DNA of 64,000 nucleotides from Candidatus Flexifilum breve. Its GTDB lineage: Bacteria; Chloroflexota; Anaerolineae; Aggregatilineales; Phototrophicaceae. The DNA lies in contig JADKGC010000013.1 in assembly GCA_016717205.1 (NCBI GenBank), positions 124,001 to 188,000 on the forward strand, written 5' to 3'. Position 1 is the first letter of the stretch. The number at the start of each line of letters is the position of its first letter. Positions 11,223-19,936 of this stretch are shown piece after piece. The notes under the pieces are model-generated. The model was not told where the DNA came from and searched no databases. It worked only from the letters and a program-made list of their open reading frames with translations. Both the position numbers and the translations under genes were made by a program.

Positions 11223-13454
11223 ATGAAACCAGAGAAACTCACCGTCTACCAGTTGTTCGAGAAACAGCAGCGCTATGTCGTGCCGCTGTTCCAGCGCCCC
11301 TACGTGTGGGAGCGCGAGCAGCAGTGGCAGCCCCTGTGGGACGACATCACCTACAAGGCGGATCAAATCATCGAGCGGGACAGTTACGATCACGACCTCG
11401 GCTCGCATTTTCTCGGCGCTGCGGTCATCAACGAGCTCAAGACGTTCGGCAAGCAGGTGCGCCGCTACGAAATCATCGATGGGCAGCAGCGGCTCACCAC
11501 GCTGCAAATTCTGCTGGTGGCTTTTCGCAATTTTCTCAAGAAGATCGCGTATGCCGATGAAGCGCTCCTCGGCGATCTGGCGCGGTTGACGGGTAACAGC
11601 GGCACGCGCGCGGAAGAGGTCGAAAAGTACAAAGTGTGGCCGACCATCGCCGACCGTTCCACCTACGAGGCGATCTTCACGGCGACGTCGCCGGATGATG
11701 TGCAGGCGCGCATCGCCGACGGGCGCGCCGGATCACCACGGCTGGCGGAGGCGTACGGCTTCTTCTACGCCGCCATCGACGAGTATGTGCGCTTTGGCGA
11801 GAACGACGACGAGATCGAGTCGCCGGAATATGCATATGACTCCGACATGGCGCGCACGCGCATCGAGGCGCTGATGGAGGCGCTCAAGCGGCATCTGGAG
11901 ATCGTCATCATCGAGCTGGAAAGCGGCGACGACCCGCAGATCATCTTCGAGACGCTCAACGCGCGCGGTGTGCCGCTCCTCCCCTCCGACCTCATTCGCA
12001 ACTTCGTGTTTCTGGAAGCGACGAACAACCGCGAAGACATCGAGAAGCTGTATACGCAGTACTGGCTGCCCTACGACGATTATGATCGCGGTCTGGCAGC
12101 CTTCTGGAAGGAAGAAGAGGAGCAGGGACGCGTCAAACGCCCGCGCATCGATCTGTTCATCTTCCATTACCTGACGCTCAAGACCGGGCAGGACATCAAG
12201 ATCACGCATCTGTTTCAGGAATTCCGGCGCTGGTGGCAGCACACGCGCAAGCCCAACGAGCCGGTCGAGGCATACCTGAAGGACATCGCCCGGTACAGCG
12301 CGGTGTATCACAAGCTGATCACGATGGGCGGGCAGTCGCGCTTGGGGGTGTTCATTCGCCGCCTCGAAATTCTGCAAACTTCTACGCTGTATCCGGTGCT
12401 GCTCTACTTCTACGGCGAACGCACTGACATCCCCCCCGCGGAGCTGGACGGGTTGCTGGTCGATCTCGAGTCGTATCTCGTGCGGCGCGTCATGTGTGGG
12501 CTGGGCGCGAAAAATTACAATCGCAATTTCCTCATTCTGCTGCGCGATCTGCGGCGCGCCGAGAAGATCGACCGCACGGTGCTGCGCGACATCCTCGCCG
12601 GTTTTGAAGGCGACGCCGGTCTATGGCCGACGGACGAGCAGTTCAAGCGGGAATGGATGCACGCGCAGATGTACAAGCGGTTGGCACGCGCGCGTCTACG
12701 CATGGTGCTCGAAGCGCTGGATTTGCAGTTGATGACCAGTAAACAGGAGCGCGTGCACATCGACGGGGAGCTGACCATCGAGCATGTCTACCCGCAGACG
12801 CCGGAGAATGGCGTATGGTCGCCGCTCGAACCGCCGACGCTGGTGCATACGATAGGCAACCTCACCCTGCTCACCAACGCGCTCAATTCGTCGATCAGCA
12901 ATGGGCCGTTCGCCGCCAAGCGCCCGGAGATCGTCAAGCAGAGCAGTCTGCGCATGAATACCTATTTCCAAGAGATGGCCGGGCAGCCTCAGTGGGGCGC
13001 GGAGCACATCGCCGCGCGGGGTGAGCTGCTCTTCAACCTCGCCTGCACGATCTGGCCGCGTCCGGCGCAGCAAGCGACGATTCGCCTGACGCCGGGGCAG
13101 CAGCGCGCCATCGAGTCGCTGTCCGGCATCGCTGATGAGAACGGCATTGGCGTCGGCTTCCGGCAGCTACTGGAGGCCGGTCTGCGGAACGCGCTGTATC
13201 CGCGTGTCGAGGCGTCAAGCATTCGGTATGCGCCGCAGAATAACAAGAACTACACGTTGTACACCGCGTGGGTCACGCCGAAAGATGATGGGTTGAAGGT
13301 CTACGTGGTGACGGACGCTTTCACGCAGTTTCTGGGCGTGAGCAGCGACCTGGCCTATGCCCTGCTCGGTGCTCCCGGTTGGCGCGTGCTGTCCGTCGAG
13401 GAAGCGGAAGCTTTCGGTCGCGCGCTGGATCAACTGATGGCGTCGAGTCGATAG
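11223..13454 (+). CDS. GmrSD-type DUF262-DUF1524 restriction enzyme
   Basis: 743 aa, a complete fused GmrS+GmrD-like protein of type IV modification-dependent restriction systems. The DUF262 N-terminal domain carries the expected FQRPYVWE (about residues 23-30) and the ParB-like motif DGQQR (86-90), which binds and hydrolyses nucleotide. The DUF1524 HNH-type nuclease domain near the C-terminus has the histidine motif IEHVYPQ (about 518-524) followed by GNLTLLTNALN (about 545-555). An additional C-terminal region of about 130 residues follows. Known: GmrSD cuts DNA with modified (for example glucosylated) cytosines of phages; the substrate here is unknown. It is bracketed by two CBS-HEPN genes, only 31 bp after the first. 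Confidence 0.88.
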   Translation: MKPEKLTVYQLFEKQQRYVVPLFQRPYVWEREQQWQPLWDDITYKADQIIERDSYDHDLGSHFLGAAVINELKTFGKQVRRYEIIDGQQRLTTLQILLVAFRNFLKKIAYADEALLGDLARLTGNSGTRAEEVEKYKVWPTIADRSTYEAIFTATSPDDVQARIADGRAGSPRLAEAYGFFYAAIDEYVRFGENDDEIESPEYAYDSDMARTRIEALMEALKRHLEIVIIELESGDDPQIIFETLNARGVPLLPSDLIRNFVFLEATNNREDIEKLYTQYWLPYDDYDRGLAAFWKEEEEQGRVKRPRIDLFIFHYLTLKTGQDIKITHLFQEFRRWWQHTRKPNEPVEAYLKDIARYSAVYHKLITMGGQSRLGVFIRRLEILQTSTLYPVLLYFYGERTDIPPAELDGLLVDLESYLVRRVMCGLGAKNYNRNFLILLRDLRRAEKIDRTVLRDILAGFEGDAGLWPTDEQFKREWMHAQMYKRLARARLRMVLEALDLQLMTSKQERVHIDGELTIEHVYPQTPENGVWSPLEPPTLVHTIGNLTLLTNALNSSISNGPFAAKRPEIVKQSSLRMNTYFQEMAGQPQWGAEHIAARGELLFNLACTIWPRPAQQATIRLTPGQQRAIESLSGIADENGIGVGFRQLLEAGLRNALYPRVEASSIRYAPQNNKNYTLYTAWVTPKDDGLKVYVVTDAFTQFLGVSSDLAYALLGAPGWRVLSVEEAEAFGRALDQLMASSR

Positions 13455-13481
13455 ACTCGGCGCGGCGAGGATTTGGGAATC

Positions 13482-13694
13482 ATGCAGGCTGATGCAGATC
13501 GTTTTGAGCAGGAACTCACCCGCGTGCGCCGCCTCCGCTGGATTGGGCTCGGGATCGAGTTGATCCTCGCGGGTGTGGGCTGCATCATCGCCGGGGTGTT
13601 CTTCACGTCTCGCCCACGCACCCGTTCGGCTCGCCATAGTCCCAGCGGCGCGCCGAACATCAACGAAAGGCGGGATCATGGGCGAAATCCGTAG
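13482..13694 (+). CDS. Small single-pass membrane protein
   Basis: 70 aa from the ATG at 13482 (a TTG nine bases upstream is the alternative). It has a short charged N-terminal helix (ADADRFEQELTRVRRLRW) then one clear transmembrane segment (about residues 22-40) and a basic tail. Its end overlaps the start of the next gene by 17 bp, suggesting translational coupling. It lies 27 bp after the GmrSD stop. No family recognised; it may be spurious because the basic tail is in the overlap. Confidence 0.4.
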   Translation: MQADADRFEQELTRVRRLRWIGLGIELILAGVGCIIAGVFFTSRPRTRSARHSPSGAPNINERRDHGRNP

Positions 13695-14013
13695 AATTCG
13701 GCTGACTCAGGGAGCTATCGACAACAGTTATCTCAACTTACACGGTCATCTCGACTTTTTCCCGCCAAACTCGCTGGGTGGAAGCAATCGTGACGAAGCC
13801 GGTCAGTCAATCACTCTGCATATTTCCGGGTTGGCAGAGACGATCCAAACCGATATTGACGAAACGAAGCGCGCTGTTCGCGCGAGAGGTTGGGTACAAG
13901 AATTCGTCAAAGCGCATAAGTTGAAACCCGGTGATGTCGTCGCCCTTGAACGTCTGAGCGAGCGGGAGTATCGCATATTCCCTGTTCGGGAATCGAGCAG
14001 CGCCCATGAATGA
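13678..14013 (+). CDS. Conserved small protein, B3-like/DNA-binding fold suspected
   Basis: 111 aa, chosen from the ATG at 13678 because it has an SD-like AAAGGCGGG just upstream and because the earlier codons of the open frame (from 13573) overlap the preceding gene and look non-coding. The sequence is beta-rich: NLHGHLDFFPPNSLGG, then a C-terminal WVQEFVKAHKLKPGDVVALERL and YRIFPV. The ending resembles B3-type DNA-binding or pseudo-barrel domains, where a helix is followed by a KPGD turn and two strands. It overlaps the next gene by 8 bp. Function inferred as DNA recognition at most. Confidence 0.6.
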   Translation: MGEIRRIRLTQGAIDNSYLNLHGHLDFFPPNSLGGSNRDEAGQSITLHISGLAETIQTDIDETKRAVRARGWVQEFVKAHKLKPGDVVALERLSEREYRIFPVRESSSAHE

Positions 14014-14344
14014 AGCAGTGTACGAACGTCTCAAAGACGCTGCCCGCCAAAACGAGCTGGTGTTTTACGGTGAAATTGCACAGATCGCGCATATCAACCT
14101 CAACCTCGATGCCGGACGGGGCGCATTAGGACGCTTGCTCGGCGAAATCTCGCGCCGCGAGCACGAGTCCGGGCGTCCGCTGCTGTCCGTCGTGGCGGTC
14201 AACAAGGATACGCAGTTCCCGAGTCAGGGCTTCTTCGATCTCGCGCAGGAAGTCGGCAAGTATGAGGGTCATAGCCCGACCGAGGCGCTCACGTTCTACG
14301 CCACGGAACTGAAAGCAGCGTTCGATTACTGGTCGACGCACTGA
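14006..14344 (+). CDS. Conserved hypothetical protein paired with the B3-like gene
   Basis: 112 aa. It begins NEAVYERLKDAARQNELVFY followed by GEIAQIAHINL, then GRLLGEISRREHESGRPLLS and VVAVNKDTQFPSQGFFDLA. I recall this as a recurring small family: the YGEIA start and the second-half RP.LS..V pattern recall the fold of alkyltransferase-like (MGMT C-terminal) domains, but the catalytic PCHR motif is absent. Its ATG overlaps the preceding gene by 8 bp, so the two are almost certainly cotranslated partners. Role unknown. Confidence 0.6.
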   Translation: MNEAVYERLKDAARQNELVFYGEIAQIAHINLNLDAGRGALGRLLGEISRREHESGRPLLSVVAVNKDTQFPSQGFFDLAQEVGKYEGHSPTEALTFYATELKAAFDYWSTH

Positions 14345-14445
14345 TTGAGGGCTGAAAAATCGTTTCAATACTCGTCAGTACTTGTTGGTACAAACAGATG
14401 GTTTTCACTGACGATTCTAGTAGCATCAATACAGAGAGGAACACT

Positions 14446-15246
14446 GTGGCAACCAATGGAGTTCTACGCGTGGACAAAAGCGTAGGCTATACCGTAAAAG
14501 ACATCATAACCCCGGTGGAAGAGGCGATATGCTGGACACCGCGCGAAAGTGACTCAGAGAGCCTATCACAAGAAGCTGTAAAAATCGGGGTCACATTTCT
14601 CCCTGTTAAGCAGCATGGAAGAATTGTAGGAACAGTACGGCACGATTGTCTCAACGAGAAAGACATAGAACCGCTTACCTCGGACTGGTTGGTCGCCGCC
14701 GATACGCCGATTCTGCACCTTATCGAGCTATTTGCTAACAATCCCAATCGTATTTTCTTTGTCCTTCAGTCAAGCAAGATAATTGGCTTGGTGGCGCCGG
14801 CCGACATCAACAAAGTCGCTGCCCGCGCCAGTCTATATATGTTGACGGCAAATTTCGAGGCAGGCCTCGCGCATCTGATACACGAGCATTTTGGGGATGA
14901 TGAGGAAGGTCTCAGCAAGAGACTGCCACCAGATCGCCTAGAGAAGCTACGGAAAGAACAAGCTGATGCGAGGAAACGCGATATAAATTTGGGTCTAGCG
15001 CACTATTTGTATCTTACTGACTTAACGTCGATTGTGGCGGGCGACGCTGGGCTTCGAGAGCGTTTCGGTGTTAAGAGCAAGTCTGCTGCGTTGAAGAAAC
15101 TGTCTATTAGCACGCTGCGCAATGCTGTGAGTCACTTAACGAGCAGAGTGGTGATAACCGCGAATGACCTTAAGGTATTGAATGACCAATGTGACCGATT
15201 GGTTGAATGCAGTGAGTGTTTACGCGAATCGGTTCAAAAGGTGTAG
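14446..15246 (+). CDS. CBS-domain-HEPN fusion protein, copy 2
   Basis: 266 aa from the GTG at 14446, which has a good SD (AGAGGAACACT) and aligns with the start of copy 1; an upstream in-frame ATG at 14398 gives 16 doubtful extra residues. CBS pair with VTFLPVKQHGRIVGTV (49-64) and NRIFFVLQSSKIIGLVAPAD (101-120), then a helical HEPN-like domain with TLRNAVSHL: R225 and H230, matching copy 1 exactly. It shares long near-identical CBS stretches with copy 1 but the helical parts have diverged, as expected for paralogues that keep the sensor and vary partner specificity. It lies between the B3-like pair and the Mrr-like nuclease. Confidence 0.65.
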   Translation: MATNGVLRVDKSVGYTVKDIITPVEEAICWTPRESDSESLSQEAVKIGVTFLPVKQHGRIVGTVRHDCLNEKDIEPLTSDWLVAADTPILHLIELFANNPNRIFFVLQSSKIIGLVAPADINKVAARASLYMLTANFEAGLAHLIHEHFGDDEEGLSKRLPPDRLEKLRKEQADARKRDINLGLAHYLYLTDLTSIVAGDAGLRERFGVKSKSAALKKLSISTLRNAVSHLTSRVVITANDLKVLNDQCDRLVECSECLRESVQKV

Positions 15247-15301
15247 AACGGAAAGTTCTTGAGGCGAGTACGCTAGAAATTTTGAATAACAGGAAATAGC
15301 T

Positions 15302-16298
15302 ATGGCAGAAAAAATTAAGCGGGCTTGGATGGTTCGAGCAGGCAACGACAATGTCCTTGCGGGGGAGGTGGAAGAGAGAGGTGCAATCGCTATTGGCTGG
15401 AAAGATATGGGCAATATGGCCACACTCCAGACGCGCGCTCAATTCAAATCACGCTTTCAAGAGGCATATCCGGGCGAGTCGCCAGGGCGCATTCCAAACA
15501 AAGCAGGTCAAGTATTCCGATTTGCACGTGAAATCGAACAAGGTGACTGTATAGTCACTTACGATAAATCAACTCGAGAACTCATTGTTGGGATTGTGGA
15601 AAGTCCTTACTTTTACGATCCCATGCTCTTTGACGCCGACTATCCAAATGTACGAAGGGTACGCTGGATCAAGCGCATTTCGCGCGATAGTTTCACGCCA
15701 AATGCGCGGAATTCGCTTGGTAGTATCCTGACAGTCTTTAACCTCGATGACCATTTGGACGAAATCAATGCGCTCACTGCAGGCAAGAAAGAACCCGAGA
15801 GCGTTAAGGAGCAAGCTGCCGAGACGCCACCTTTCTACGAAGATGTCAAAGCAAAGGCAGATGAGTTCATTGCCGATCTGGTAAGCAAGCTCGATCCATA
15901 CCAGTTTCAAGACCTTGTAGCAGCTCTGCTTAGAGCAATGGGCTTTCGAGCAGTAAGCTCTGCCGGGACGTGATCGCGGTATTGATATTGTTGCGTATCC
16001 AGACGCACTTGGTCTTGGAAGCCCTCGTATCAAAGCGCAGGTCAAGCATCGTAAGGACGCAGCATCAGGGCCGGAAATGAGGTCGTTTTTAGGTGCACTG
16101 CGAGGAGATCGCGGACTTTACATCTCGACGAGTGGCTATACAAATGAAGCCCGCATAGAAGCAGATCATGCTTCTACAACTGTCTCTCTACTAGATCGAG
16201 ACGACTTCATACGTATCTTTTTGGAGCATTACGACAACTTAGAATCCGAATATAAGGCACTCGTGCCATTACGACGAATATGGATTCCGACAACTTAG
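15302..16298 (+). pseudogene. Mrr-like restriction endonuclease, frameshifted
   Basis: The first frame (15302-15973, 223 aa) gives an N-terminal region of EVE/PUA-like look (AWMVRAGNDNVLAGEVEERG...GDCIVTYDKSTREL), then FIADLVSKLDPYQFQDLVAALLRAMGF, the usual helix before an Mrr core. It stops at a TGA just after AVSSAG. One base later the Mrr catalytic core continues: RDRGIDIVAYPD then IKAQVKH (Asp...Gln-x-Lys of the PD-(D/E)XK fold), running through 16298. So an extra base (or two missing bases) near 15969 breaks the gene. All active-site residues are intact. Known: Mrr-type enzymes cut modified DNA. Either recently inactivated or a consensus error. Confidence 0.75.
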
Positions 16299-16328
16299 CC
16301 TCCAAAGTTCTGAGGACAAGGAAACACT

Positions 16329-17111
16329 GTGCAACTCTCATTGAGCTTTGAGCCCAGTGAAATCGAAACTGTACGCACTATAGTCGCCAAGAAGCTTAAT
16401 GATGGGCGACGATTAGTTCACTATCGCCAACAACAGAATGTTGATGGCTTAGTGCCCACAATTGATGATGATGCCTTGTGGACTGCCCATATCATGTGCT
16501 TGTTGACGACTCAGCAGCGTTCAGGGCCGGGGAGCTCAATCAATCGATTGCTCGATCAACGACCGTTTCCATTGGCGTTGAGCATGTGCCGGAAACAAGT
16601 AGATGCTCAGACATACGTATTCGACTTGCTTTCAAATGCACCGGGAATCCGCCGTACAAACCGGATTGCTGCCGCCGTACAAGCGAATTTGCGTCTTCTC
16701 GAACGCGGCGCTTGGAAGGATCTCCGCCACTGGAGTGAGAGACTTCTTGAGCAGCGCTGCCTCCCCCCCGATCCATCGCAGCGGGTGCTCGAAGAGGCGG
16801 CTGCGGCTTACATGGATCAGTTTGCCGAGTTCGGCTCAAAGCAGTCGCGGAATTTCTGGCAGTCGCTTGGCCTCACACGCTATGTCTTCGTTCTGGACTC
16901 GCGTGTTCTCACTTGGCTGCGCAGTAATCTAAACCTACCGCGTGGACTGCTCACAAATTCTGGGCTTAGCGATCCTCAATACTATCAATTTGTCTCCAAC
17001 ATGTTATTTGAACTCTGCGTTCAAGCAGATGTACTCCCGTGCATATTCGATGCCGCCGTTTTCGACAGCTTTGACGACGCCAAGGAATGGGGTTCAAGCG
17101 AAATCTGGTAG
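16329..17111 (+). CDS. HhH-GPD/AGOG-like DNA glycosylase-fold protein (tentative)
   Basis: 260 aa from a GTG with SD AAGGAAA. It is all-helical. The segment FGSKQSRNFWQSLGLTRYVF then VLDSRVLTWL (about residues 168-198) follows the pattern of helix-hairpin-helix glycosylases, where a Lys in a G-x-K-x-A/S motif and an Asp 20-25 residues later form the active site, and an early LLTTQQRSGPGSS resembles the opening helix with its Q. It starts 30 bp after the Mrr-like gene and 34 bp before the NERD-helicase gene, implying one transcript. Inferred: recognises damaged or modified bases for restriction. Family placement is by pattern and could be wrong. Confidence 0.45.
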   Translation: MQLSLSFEPSEIETVRTIVAKKLNDGRRLVHYRQQQNVDGLVPTIDDDALWTAHIMCLLTTQQRSGPGSSINRLLDQRPFPLALSMCRKQVDAQTYVFDLLSNAPGIRRTNRIAAAVQANLRLLERGAWKDLRHWSERLLEQRCLPPDPSQRVLEEAAAAYMDQFAEFGSKQSRNFWQSLGLTRYVFVLDSRVLTWLRSNLNLPRGLLTNSGLSDPQYYQFVSNMLFELCVQADVLPCIFDAAVFDSFDDAKEWGSSEIW

Positions 17112-17145
17112 TACTGTCGTACAGTAACAGCTGAGAGAGGTTGTC

Positions 17146-19170
17146 ATGCCCATTCCTTCACAGAATGACTTTTTGCTCCCCTTCTTGACCTTATTGAGCC
17201 ATGGTAAGACATACACCCGCTCGCAAGTGCTCGATGGTTTGGCAAAGCATTTTAGCCTAGGTGAAGCTGAGCTCAACCAGCTGAGCGGCAGCCAGTTCAC
17301 CATCATCAACCGGGTGGCATGGTGCGACGCGCATTTTGTGCGGGCGGGTTTCGTCGCCAAGACGCAGCATCCTACCGACAGCCTGCAAGACACCTTTCAC
17401 ATCACGTCGCTGGGCGTGCGCGAATTAGGGCGACAGGGGCACCACGGCGTGCCGCCGCTCACGGTCGGCTACTTGCAGAGCTTCTATCGCGGCAAAGTGC
17501 TGCGCGGCGCAGGGTCAGATGACACGACGAGCGAGGCTGAGCTGGCACTCTACACCGCGTTTGAAAAGCTGCCAGATGAATTCACGGTGCTGCACAGCGT
17601 CAAGTGGTTCTCGAAGTCGGAGAAAGGCACGGTGGGCGAGGTCGATTTCCTGATCGTACATCCGCAGCTCGGCGTGCTGGTGCTGGAGGTCAAGGGCGGC
17701 GTAGTCTCGATGGAGCAGCGCGGGAATCAGCATGTCTGGACGACGGTCAACTACTTCGGGAAAGCCGTGGAGATCAAAGACCCGTGCCACCAGGCAGATC
17801 GTAATCGTCGTGCGCTGCGCGAATGGTTGCAGACCGATCCTAGGACGCGGAACATACCATTCGCGCTGTTCCCCTCCGTCGCCCTGCCGGATTCGCAGCT
17901 GGAGCGCGATCTGCGCCCGGATTGCCCGGCAGCGATTTTCCTCGACATCCGTCATGTCGCCGATGTGGAGCGGCGCATCCACGAGATTTTCGCCTACTGG
18001 CAGCCGCGCGCTGATGGTGCAAATCAGCGTATGGGTGGGGCAGCCGCAGTCAAGGCATTGGTGGAACTGCTCGTGCCTACGCGCGCACTTCAGCCCCGCG
18101 TCGCTGAGATTTTCGAGCGCGAACGCCGTAAAATCGAGGAGCTGACACACAATCAGTTCCGCATTCTGCGTCAATTGAAACATCATAAACGGGCAGCGAT
18201 TATCGGCGGCTCAGGCACTGGCAAGACGATGCTGGCGATGGAGAAAGCCGCGCAGCTCGCCGAGGGCGGTTTCCGCGTGCTGTTCCTGTGCTTCAATCGC
18301 GAACTGTCGGATTGGGTCGGCGCAAACCTCAAGCACGAGCTGATCATGGTGGCGACGTATCACCAGTTTGTTGGTACGGTGCTCCATTGGGCGGGGGTCA
18401 AGCGGACGGCTTACGCCTCATGGAACGACTTCGTCACCGACGCCCCCGATCTGCTGTTGGACGCGGTGAGCATCATTCGTTCGCCGGATTCTGGTCAGCA
18501 GCACCGACTGTTTGACGCGATCATCGTGGATGAAGCACAGGATTTCGGAGATACGTGGTGGGTCGCGCTACCAGACTTCCTCGTTGATCCCGACGATGGC
18601 GTGTTCTACGTGTTCTTCGACGATAACCAGCGTATCTTCACTCAGATCAGCAGCATCCCGATGGGGGGCGAACCGTTTCTGCTCGACGAGAACTGCCGCA
18701 ACACGCAGCATATCCATGCGGCACTCTCGCCGTACATGCGCGAGGTCGAGGAGACGGTGTGCGACGGCCCAGAAGGTCGCCCAGTCGAGATCATCCCGGC
18801 GGCAGATCGTGCGACGGCGCGCCGTGAGCTTCAGCGCGTGCTGCACCGACTGGTCAACGAGGAAGGAATTAAGCCGTCGGAGATCATTGTGCTGACGCCC
18901 GCGGCCGACAAACGCAGCGGCTGGAAAGAGAACGATCAGCTCGGCAACTTCGTGCTGACGTGGGACATGGATACCGAAATGCGCGATGCGATCCGCGTCT
19001 GCACGATCTACCGCTACAAAGGTCTGGAGAGCGCCGTTGTCATTCTTACCGAGCTGGACCAGAGGCGCGAAGAGGTCGGAGACTCGCTCATTTATGTTGG
19101 TTTGTCACGGGCACGGCATCATGCGATTGTCATCGGCGCATTGCCGAAACCTTCTGGAGAAGTCAGTTAG
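17146..19170 (+). CDS. Mrr_N-NERD-SF1 helicase fusion protein
   Basis: 674 aa in three parts. Residues about 1-95 look like an Mrr N-terminal winged helix (LLPFLTLLSHGKTYTRSQVL..., then LQDTFHITSLGVREL). Residues about 125-290 are a nuclease-related NERD domain with GEVDFLIVHPQLGVLVLEVKGG, the D...E-x-K set of that domain. From about 340 there is a superfamily 1 helicase of the UvrD/DUF2075 kind with Walker A GGSGTGKT (about 355), Walker B DEAQDF (about 463), and late motifs VCTIYRYKGLESAVVI and YVGLSRARHH. Known: NERD helicases are frequent in defence islands. It ends the operon-like run of restriction genes. Confidence 0.82.
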   Translation: MPIPSQNDFLLPFLTLLSHGKTYTRSQVLDGLAKHFSLGEAELNQLSGSQFTIINRVAWCDAHFVRAGFVAKTQHPTDSLQDTFHITSLGVRELGRQGHHGVPPLTVGYLQSFYRGKVLRGAGSDDTTSEAELALYTAFEKLPDEFTVLHSVKWFSKSEKGTVGEVDFLIVHPQLGVLVLEVKGGVVSMEQRGNQHVWTTVNYFGKAVEIKDPCHQADRNRRALREWLQTDPRTRNIPFALFPSVALPDSQLERDLRPDCPAAIFLDIRHVADVERRIHEIFAYWQPRADGANQRMGGAAAVKALVELLVPTRALQPRVAEIFERERRKIEELTHNQFRILRQLKHHKRAAIIGGSGTGKTMLAMEKAAQLAEGGFRVLFLCFNRELSDWVGANLKHELIMVATYHQFVGTVLHWAGVKRTAYASWNDFVTDAPDLLLDAVSIIRSPDSGQQHRLFDAIIVDEAQDFGDTWWVALPDFLVDPDDGVFYVFFDDNQRIFTQISSIPMGGEPFLLDENCRNTQHIHAALSPYMREVEETVCDGPEGRPVEIIPAADRATARRELQRVLHRLVNEEGIKPSEIIVLTPAADKRSGWKENDQLGNFVLTWDMDTEMRDAIRVCTIYRYKGLESAVVILTELDQRREEVGDSLIYVGLSRARHHAIVIGALPKPSGEVS

Positions 19171-19203
19171 GATTGACTTTTACCACATTAACGCCCGTTC
19201 TCA

Positions 19204-19713
19204 GCTAACGTCTACGCCAGAAGCGAGTCGCCGCAGTATCTTTTGACTCTTGCCCCTCGCATCGCAGGCTGCACAGCAAGTGCATTGCAGACGACCTCGC
19301 AGTCGTCTGCGGCTTCCGCACTGCGGAAGCCCGGCTAACGTTGGGAACAGCGTGCAGGACACAGCGTCTGGTCGCTGTGTCCTGCAGACTATCCCTGCCG
19401 TGGGAATGCCTCTTCACATTCCCAACGTTAGCCCGCAAGCTAAAAGCTTGCCACCTCATGCGCCGGTGGGGGCTATGTGTGGCACTCACGTGCCGCACCC
19501 CGCCGTCCCCTGCGGGTGACGACGGGAACCTGAGCGCGACACGTCGCGCTCAGCGGACGCACCCCTGCGGCGCGCGTCCGAAAAACAGCCAGTTACCCTG
19601 TGGTGTGTCACTATTGCATTGCATGATTTTGGAAATGTGTGGCAGTGCTCAACTGCGGTTGTAACGCGCGGGCTAACGGCAAATCCATAGCGCTTCAACA
19701 TCGCTGATTTGCC
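19204..19713. repeat. Dense cluster of tandem perfect hairpins, GCTAACG-bordered
   Basis: About 500 bp without a credible gene. Perfect or near-perfect stems: 19287-19295/19302-19310 (9 bp), 19311-19319/19323-19331 (9 bp), outer 19333-19347/19419-19433 (15 bp) enclosing 19354-19366/19373-19385 (13 bp), 19532-19540/19543-19551 (9 bp), 19554-19560/19574-19580 (7 bp), and 19678-19685/19706-19713 (8 bp) with an inner 4-bp stem. The heptamer GCTAACG occurs at 19204, 19334 and 19672, with its complement at 19426. Could be a structured RNA, a recombination site (attC-like folded site) or remnants of repeat elements. The core bases do not fit the attC consensus well. Confidence 0.6.
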
Positions 19714-19907
19714 TGTACCATTTTCTCACTTTGTCAAAAATACCTGTGAAAATGTCAATTTTTGCAATCGAAATGTCCGAAAGTCGCAACTGGTCATGTT
19801 TGCTTTCGACTAGACTTGTGTCGTTAATGGTTGGTGAGTGAAAGCAGCTAAATCAGAACACGAGAAAGGTAACTTATTCTCGAATGGAGATAACGGCAGC
19901 AAGGTTG

Positions 19908-19936
19908 TTGACAACGCTGAGCATCGGCGGTATTTT
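19908..19936 (+). promoter_or_regulatory. Candidate sigma70-type promoter upstream of recombinase
   Basis: TTGACA at 19908-19913, a 17-base spacer, then TATTTT at 19931-19936. It is about 200 bp ahead of the small ORF at 20140 and could serve it and the recombinase. The surrounding 19.72-20.13 kb is AT-richer and holds no ORF I trust. Consensus match only. Confidence 0.3.

Noticed and set aside
13573..13677. Upstream extension of the B3-like gene to the ATG at 13573
   Set aside because: The extra 35 residues overlap the preceding ORF, are Arg/Ser/Ala-rich and unlike the rest; the ATG at 13678 has a proper SD.
15302..15973. Calling the N-terminal Mrr-like ORF a complete EVE-like protein
   Set aside because: It ends right at the lead-in helix of the Mrr core, and that core follows immediately in another frame, so a frameshift explains it better.
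19204..19433. Integron attC site
   Set aside because: GCTAACG/CGTTAGC borders and nested stems resemble attC, but the boxes do not match RYYYAAC/GTTRRRY, the outer arms are perfectly symmetrical, and no tyrosine integron integrase or cassette array is present. Kept only as an alternative for the hairpin cluster.
19205..19701. Several short ORFs within the hairpin cluster on both strands
   Set aside because: They are made of the hairpin arms, have no SD and no recognisable protein.
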